DNA of 64,000 bases, from assembly GCA_032719365.1 (NCBI GenBank), contig CM064864.1:1726317-1790316 (forward strand). Direction: 5' to 3'. Positions 59,275 to 64,000 of this stretch are shown one piece after another. This DNA comes from Prinsepia uniflora. Its lineage: Eukaryota > Streptophyta > Magnoliopsida > Rosales > Rosaceae. Numbering within the stretch: the first letter of the stretch is position 1; each line of letters opens with the position of its first letter. The notes beneath the pieces are model-generated. The model worked only from the letters and a program-made list of their open reading frames with translations. It ran no database searches and was not told the origin of the DNA. A program made the position numbers and the translations under genes.

Positions 59275-60598
59275 TCAAATATACTTTGCTAAGTAAGTTT
59301 TAAGTGCATTTTCTGAGAGGATTTGATTCGTTTTCTCAGAAGGATGAAAAGCATCCCAGAAGACATACTTATTTGCATCTTGGCATGTAAATGGATTGTG
59401 CGGATCACATATGAAACCCATCTCAAATCTCCCTGTTCCACAGCATCCTCTGCTTGCTTCCTCGAACCCTGTCATCAACCCGAAAACATAAAAATCCAAA
59501 AGACTGTTTGAGTACGTTGATTCTGCTTTAATTATTCAATCTTGCGGTTAAGATAGCAGAAGTGCATCTGAAGAAAACGGGAGTGTCAAATCACTTCCAT
59601 TTCCGGAAACCTAGGTTTTGAGCAATACAAATAAAAAACTTACCATACGCATTAGGCTTTGTGATGATTTTCAGAAAAGTGTAATAAACATCTGCAAATA
59701 TCAAATCAAGCCCTGGAAGTTGTGTGTTCATTCTAGCCACCAAGCCCTTCAACTTCCCATTAAAGGAAAGAGCCACATTGTTGCGTTCTTCCATACATGA
59801 GTGTAGTCCCATAATATTTATAGTCCTTTGCAATGGCAAACACCCCATTGGAGGGAGCCCGGTAAGCGAAATTTTCCGAGCCCCTAGAACATACAGCTTC
59901 TTCAGAAACTCTGCAGCAAGATTGATCAGGAAATCCTCGTACTGCTTCACGGTGAACTGGGATTGCCGGTCAGGCATTGTGTAATAGTTCTCAAGGAAGT
60001 CATTGGTTCCAATGCTGATCAAATACAAAGCCTCACTTAGTATCTTTTTGGCCATCTTGTCTCCAACATGGGCTTTTAGTCTCTTTTGGTACTCTTTGTA
60101 ATACTCCACTTCCTTCCACAGTGGAATCACATCCTGCATTGAGCATAAAAAAACAATATGAGAAATTGATTAACTGCAGTTTGTTTCCTTCCATTCATTC
60201 TGTTTTGGTTTACTCAGTCTTATACTTACTACAACATCAGAAGTGGAGTTATCATATCCAGTCCCTGCAGAAGCAAAGCAAACACCTGTAGCTAAATCTG
60301 CTATGCTGTACATTGGATCCAAGTATGCAGGTATGGTCCGCTTGAGGCCTAGACCCTCAGAGATGAAGTCTGGGGGAAGCCGGCCGTTGCAGAACCGCCC
60401 CGTCGGTTGGCCTCCCGGAAAGTCCTGGCCATAAGGCTGGAAGTTGCTCCTGGCAATGGTGGGGATGAAATTGTTGTTGCCTGAATCAACAGAAGAATCT
60501 CCAAATACTATGACTGCTGGAACTTTGGCTCTACATTTGGCAACAAGGGTTGGTGTTTGAAGTAAGAAAAGCCAGAGAATATTGTACAAGTTTGCCAT
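59275..60598 (-). CDS. GDSL-type esterase/lipase
   Basis: Three exons in gene order: 60598-60230, 60133-59644 and 59468-59275, giving 350 aa, the normal family length. The start MANLYNILWLFLLQTPTLVAKCRA was preferred over an in-frame ATG 60 bases upstream because it gives a good signal peptide, implying secretion to the cell wall or apoplast. Block I is VFGDSSVDSGNNN (nucleophile Ser35), then the conserved SAGTGYDNSTSDV, block III ISIGTNDF (oxyanion-hole Asn), LTGLPPMGCLPLQR, and block V FWDAFHPSE with Asp325 and His328 of the catalytic triad. Wording places it in the plant SGNH group near Arabidopsis At2g42990 as I remember it. The natural substrate is unknown. No damage is seen. Confidence 0.95.
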
Positions 60599-63500
60599 AT
60601 TGGTTTGTGAAATCTGGCTTCTTTTAGGAAGTTCACAACTGGGAGAAGAAATAGGCATGTGGTGAGAGTGAGACCATGATAGATAACCAGATTGGTGGGA
60701 GAAAGAATCAAAATCATTACTTTATATATATATATATATATCAAGGAATAATTGAGAGAAATAAGTTTGGTGGGGGTCCTAGTTTTAATGGGAGTAGGAA
60801 GCTTAGCATGTATTATCATTATGGAGTTCTGGATTACAAAAAAATCTGCTACGTAATTAGTTGTATAATGCAGTATATTAAAAGAGATGGATTCATAATG
60901 GTACACGAATTATACTCAAGAATGAGTCGTGGTTAAAACTTTGAAATTAATCGAGTGATGAAGTACCATTAAAAGCCAGCAAAAAGAATGCTTTGATTGG
61001 CACACTAAAGTAGAAAAAACAAGTGGGAGAAGTTTGCCAATATGTTCAGTTGATTGTGTGATTAATGTTTATGTTCATAATGCCATTAATAGAGTAGATG
61101 AAGTTTGTCAGACTCTGGGAATGCTGCAATGAATTCAATTGCTCAGTCCTTTTCGTGGGAAAAGAAAGACAGAAGATCAGTTCTGATAAGGTGAAAGACA
61201 AAGTGACACACCATGTAAAGTAATAAGATATGAACACTTTTTTAACTCATTCTCTTAACCAACACAAAACACTAAAGACTTTTAACCTCCCATAAACAAG
61301 GCAACAAAGCTTATCTTTGTTGTAGATGTATGATAGGTGAGTTCGTTAGGGCAATGTGTTCGTTGTTTACATTTGTCGTAGATGCGTATTAGATCAATTA
61401 ATTAGGACAGTGTGTTTATACATTGTTCACATTCAAATATTTATACCGAGTCACATATATGTATCAAAACAATTAATCAAGATTAATATTTGATGTTTGC
61501 ATTTGAGTTTCGATACTAGATTGAGCTAGCGCAGCAGCACTAGATGTGACCCCATAACTATAAGATATTAAGGGCACAATATTAAAAGTCTTCCAACTGG
61601 GTAAGTGTTGTAGTAGCTAGGTGTGCCCATTGATGAGGGAATGCTGTCATCTTCTTGTAGAAGTGGTCTTGCCTCCCCAAGGACACACTCACAGAATCAC
61701 AGAGGCATAACTGGTCCAAAAGATTATTAGCTTTAATTTTGCTGGGGTATATTATTATGTATGTTATCAAAATTTGACTTATGAGACACATGTGGTAGTG
61801 AGGCTTAGATCCTTAACATATGGTAATTATACTCGTTTATCACCTTCTTTCAATAGAGACTACTCAATTTGAGAAGATGAGATCTTTGTTTGTAGCCAAA
61901 AATTTCAAAATAAATTGCCTCGCTCCTAAGTCTCGTAACTTATCGATTTTGTAGAACAATCAAATTTAAGTACGGGGCATCCTTCGGTGACAAAATATTG
62001 TACTAAAAGCCACTGAAAAAATTAATGAAAACAAAAAAGGAATTTATATAAATAATTGTCTTTGTTGCTCAACTTAATTGTTTATGAATTATGAGTGTGT
62101 TATGCAATTACAGGATTAATTAATTAACTTAGAGAAGCATATATGATGCCTTGCATCAAACACAGCTCCTTGGTCTATCAGAAGTTGTGCTTTAAAATAG
62201 CAAGATGATCGACAATCTATTAAGAATATTTGACCTAAATCGATTTTTTCGTATTGTGCCAATTCATATTCTTATATGTCGTTATGATATATTTGTTTAT
62301 CTCTCTCATCGTAAATCCTAATTAAATGAATTTGAATAATCGAATCTAACGTCAAACTCCAAATTAATTAACCCTCATTTGACATGATCTCCATCCATCT
62401 CAATAGTTTGTGAAGTTAAATTCATGGGGGCCTGTGAATGGATTAGATCAAAACATACACAAATATATAAACCCTTTTGAAAAACAGCCTTCGTTTAATA
62501 ATAAACAAGTGAGTTTCATTAGAAAAATTGACAATATTTTATTTCTTGTGGGAGCTGTGATATTTAAACTCGAATTAATTACGACAATTCGTTGAATTTC
62601 CGGGCAAGCATGAATCATGGATTGGAAACCGGCCGCGAGATTAATCCAGCGCGCCGTATCTCCATCAAAGAATGGACTTCCCACGCCTTCATCATATATA
62701 GCATCCAAATCTTATAACATTTTATAATTTTTAGTGTGAAATCGACTTGTTTGTATATATTGATTTTATTATTACAAATTAATACCAAAAAAAAAACATG
62801 GTAGTAAAAAATTATTTACAAGGTATTATATCGACCGACCAAAAAAATTGACCAAACTATTTTCCAAGGACCCAAGGTCATAACGGTTGGCACTCCAAGT
62901 CGGCACTTAGGGGCAGTTCATGAACCCGAAGTTTTGATGGACTAAACTTACATGAGATATGTAAAAAAAACTTGACGGTACGAGTGAATTTTATTAATAT
63001 AAAAATAAAAAGATACACATAATTGGGGGGAGATAATGAGTCTTATTCTTCAAATGCATATAAATAAAATTTTGATAGTAAGAAGAAAAACAAATTACAG
63101 TAAAAATCATAATTAAATATACAATGCAAGTACAAACTCTTACTTTCTAATTTTAAATTGCACACTTTGAGTCTAATAGAATCAAAATCCTCAACTATTT
63201 TTTGTTACTGATAGTATAATGAAGTCTCTTTCAATGTAGATGACCATACAATCAAGGGCTAGCCCATCAAATATCAAGGGAGCAAGTTTGGGTAGGAAGG
63301 GTTATAGCCCTCCCAACCCAAGCTCGCCCCATTTCACTGTTGGCACCTCTAAACGGCCCCTCTGAAAAATGATAGCAGTAACACCCTGACACATTAGGAG
63401 GCTCACTACCACCTGCTCATCATCCCGAATCCACGAGGTACGTGACAACATCTCCTGAGGTAACTGGAACCCCACACGATTAGAATTCAACCATCAGATT

Positions 63501-64000
63501 TATTACTATTATAAATACAAGTCAAACTGTCTCATAAAGGTAACACAACTCAACACATCCCTTACTTCTATGCTGCTTACTTCCTCCAAGATTTCCCTTC
63601 GCTTATTAACTTAAGCATCAAAGTTTGTTAGGTTAGTATCCCACCGGTGTCAAATACTTTTCTTGTTGTCTCGCAGGTCATCCAGCAGATGAGAAGAATG
63701 CATACCAACAACCAATAAAGTCACCTCCCGTTAAATTCATTTTTAGATTAAGCAATACAAATTCTTCTTTTTTAAAACACTTGTAAAGAAGTTGGACCAA
63801 GAAGTATTTAAAAAGAAGAATCAAGTAATATTGCACTGCACCGTAGCCAGTTAGTAATAAATTCATTACTGTTTTCTGTACATTTTCGAGGATATGAAAA
63901 ATTAGATGCCTTTTTAAAATCAAGATGTACCTTACCTTAAATGTGAGTAAAAATAATATAGTGTCGATAGATCGGTGACTAGCTAGTATTATTGGCCTAA
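60599..64000. other. Intergenic DNA upstream of the GDSL gene, no convincing gene
   Basis: The first few hundred bases are the GDSL promoter and leader, with a TA repeat at about 60722-60741. Nothing else is firmly identified. A reverse-strand stretch at about 62595-62708 translates to a well-mixed peptide (DAIYDEGVGSPFFDGDTARWINLAAGFQSM), and its base composition is less AT-rich than its surroundings; it could be an exon or a relic, but I do not recognise it. Positions 63290-63480 are also less AT-rich without a recognisable product. Confidence 0.45.

Noticed and set aside
1..64000. tRNA, rRNA, CRISPR or bacterial-type operon features
   Set aside because: None were seen; the window is plant nuclear DNA with intron-containing genes. 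I did not run a tRNA or covariance-model scan.

Overview
This window is plant nuclear DNA, from a eudicot. The evidence is multi-exon genes with GT/AG introns, AT-rich intergenic DNA, plant-specific families (NAC factor, phi-class GSTs, JASON) and nested LTR retrotransposons with a plant-type initiator-Met tRNA primer site. Some sequence styles recall rosids such as Rosaceae, but the species cannot be fixed from the sequence alone. I rebuilt eight protein-coding genes exon by exon; every junction has a GT donor, an AG acceptor and a consistent reading phase.

Layout: 1-2053, intergenic with a 0.5-kb fold-back element. 2054-4861 (+), a JASON-like gene. 6568-7893 and 8836-10294 (+), a tandem pair of phi-class GSTs (GSTF9/10 type). 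10.3-21 kb, AT-rich DNA with a 3-copy 0.32-kb satellite, a 598-bp solo LTR split by a 3.07-kb solo LTR, and another LTR copy. 21081-24815 (+), a NAC042/JUB1-like transcription factor. 24.8-42.6 kb, a transposon block: a 597-bp solo LTR, an 823-bp hAT-type element, a reverse-oriented 3.03-kb solo LTR split by a 9.86-kb full-length, apparently non-coding LTR element (LARD-like) with almost identical 3.34-kb LTRs, and a TATCG-rich element. 42626-45982 (-), a SWAP70-type PH/coiled-coil protein, head-to-head with 47275-55660 (+), the 20-exon APC5 gene. 56346-58127 (+), HPPD (tyrosine breakdown, plastoquinone and tocopherol synthesis), tail-to-tail with 59275-60598 (-), a GDSL esterase/lipase. 60.6-64 kb, no convincing gene.

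The genes do not form one pathway. Their order is informative: as I remember Arabidopsis locus numbers, JASON/APC5/HPPD, GSTF9/GSTF10/SWAP70 and NAC042/GDSL are three separate local clusters there and are interleaved here, as expected of an unfractionated ancestral segment.

The most unusual structure is in the LTRs. The 3.34-kb LTR carries about 18 short hairpins with 5-7 bp stems and mostly NGG-like 3-nt loops; stem sequences differ between units but remain paired. The related 3.07-kb LTR family carries, in a similar place, a different 7-unit hairpin array that also shows paired changes.
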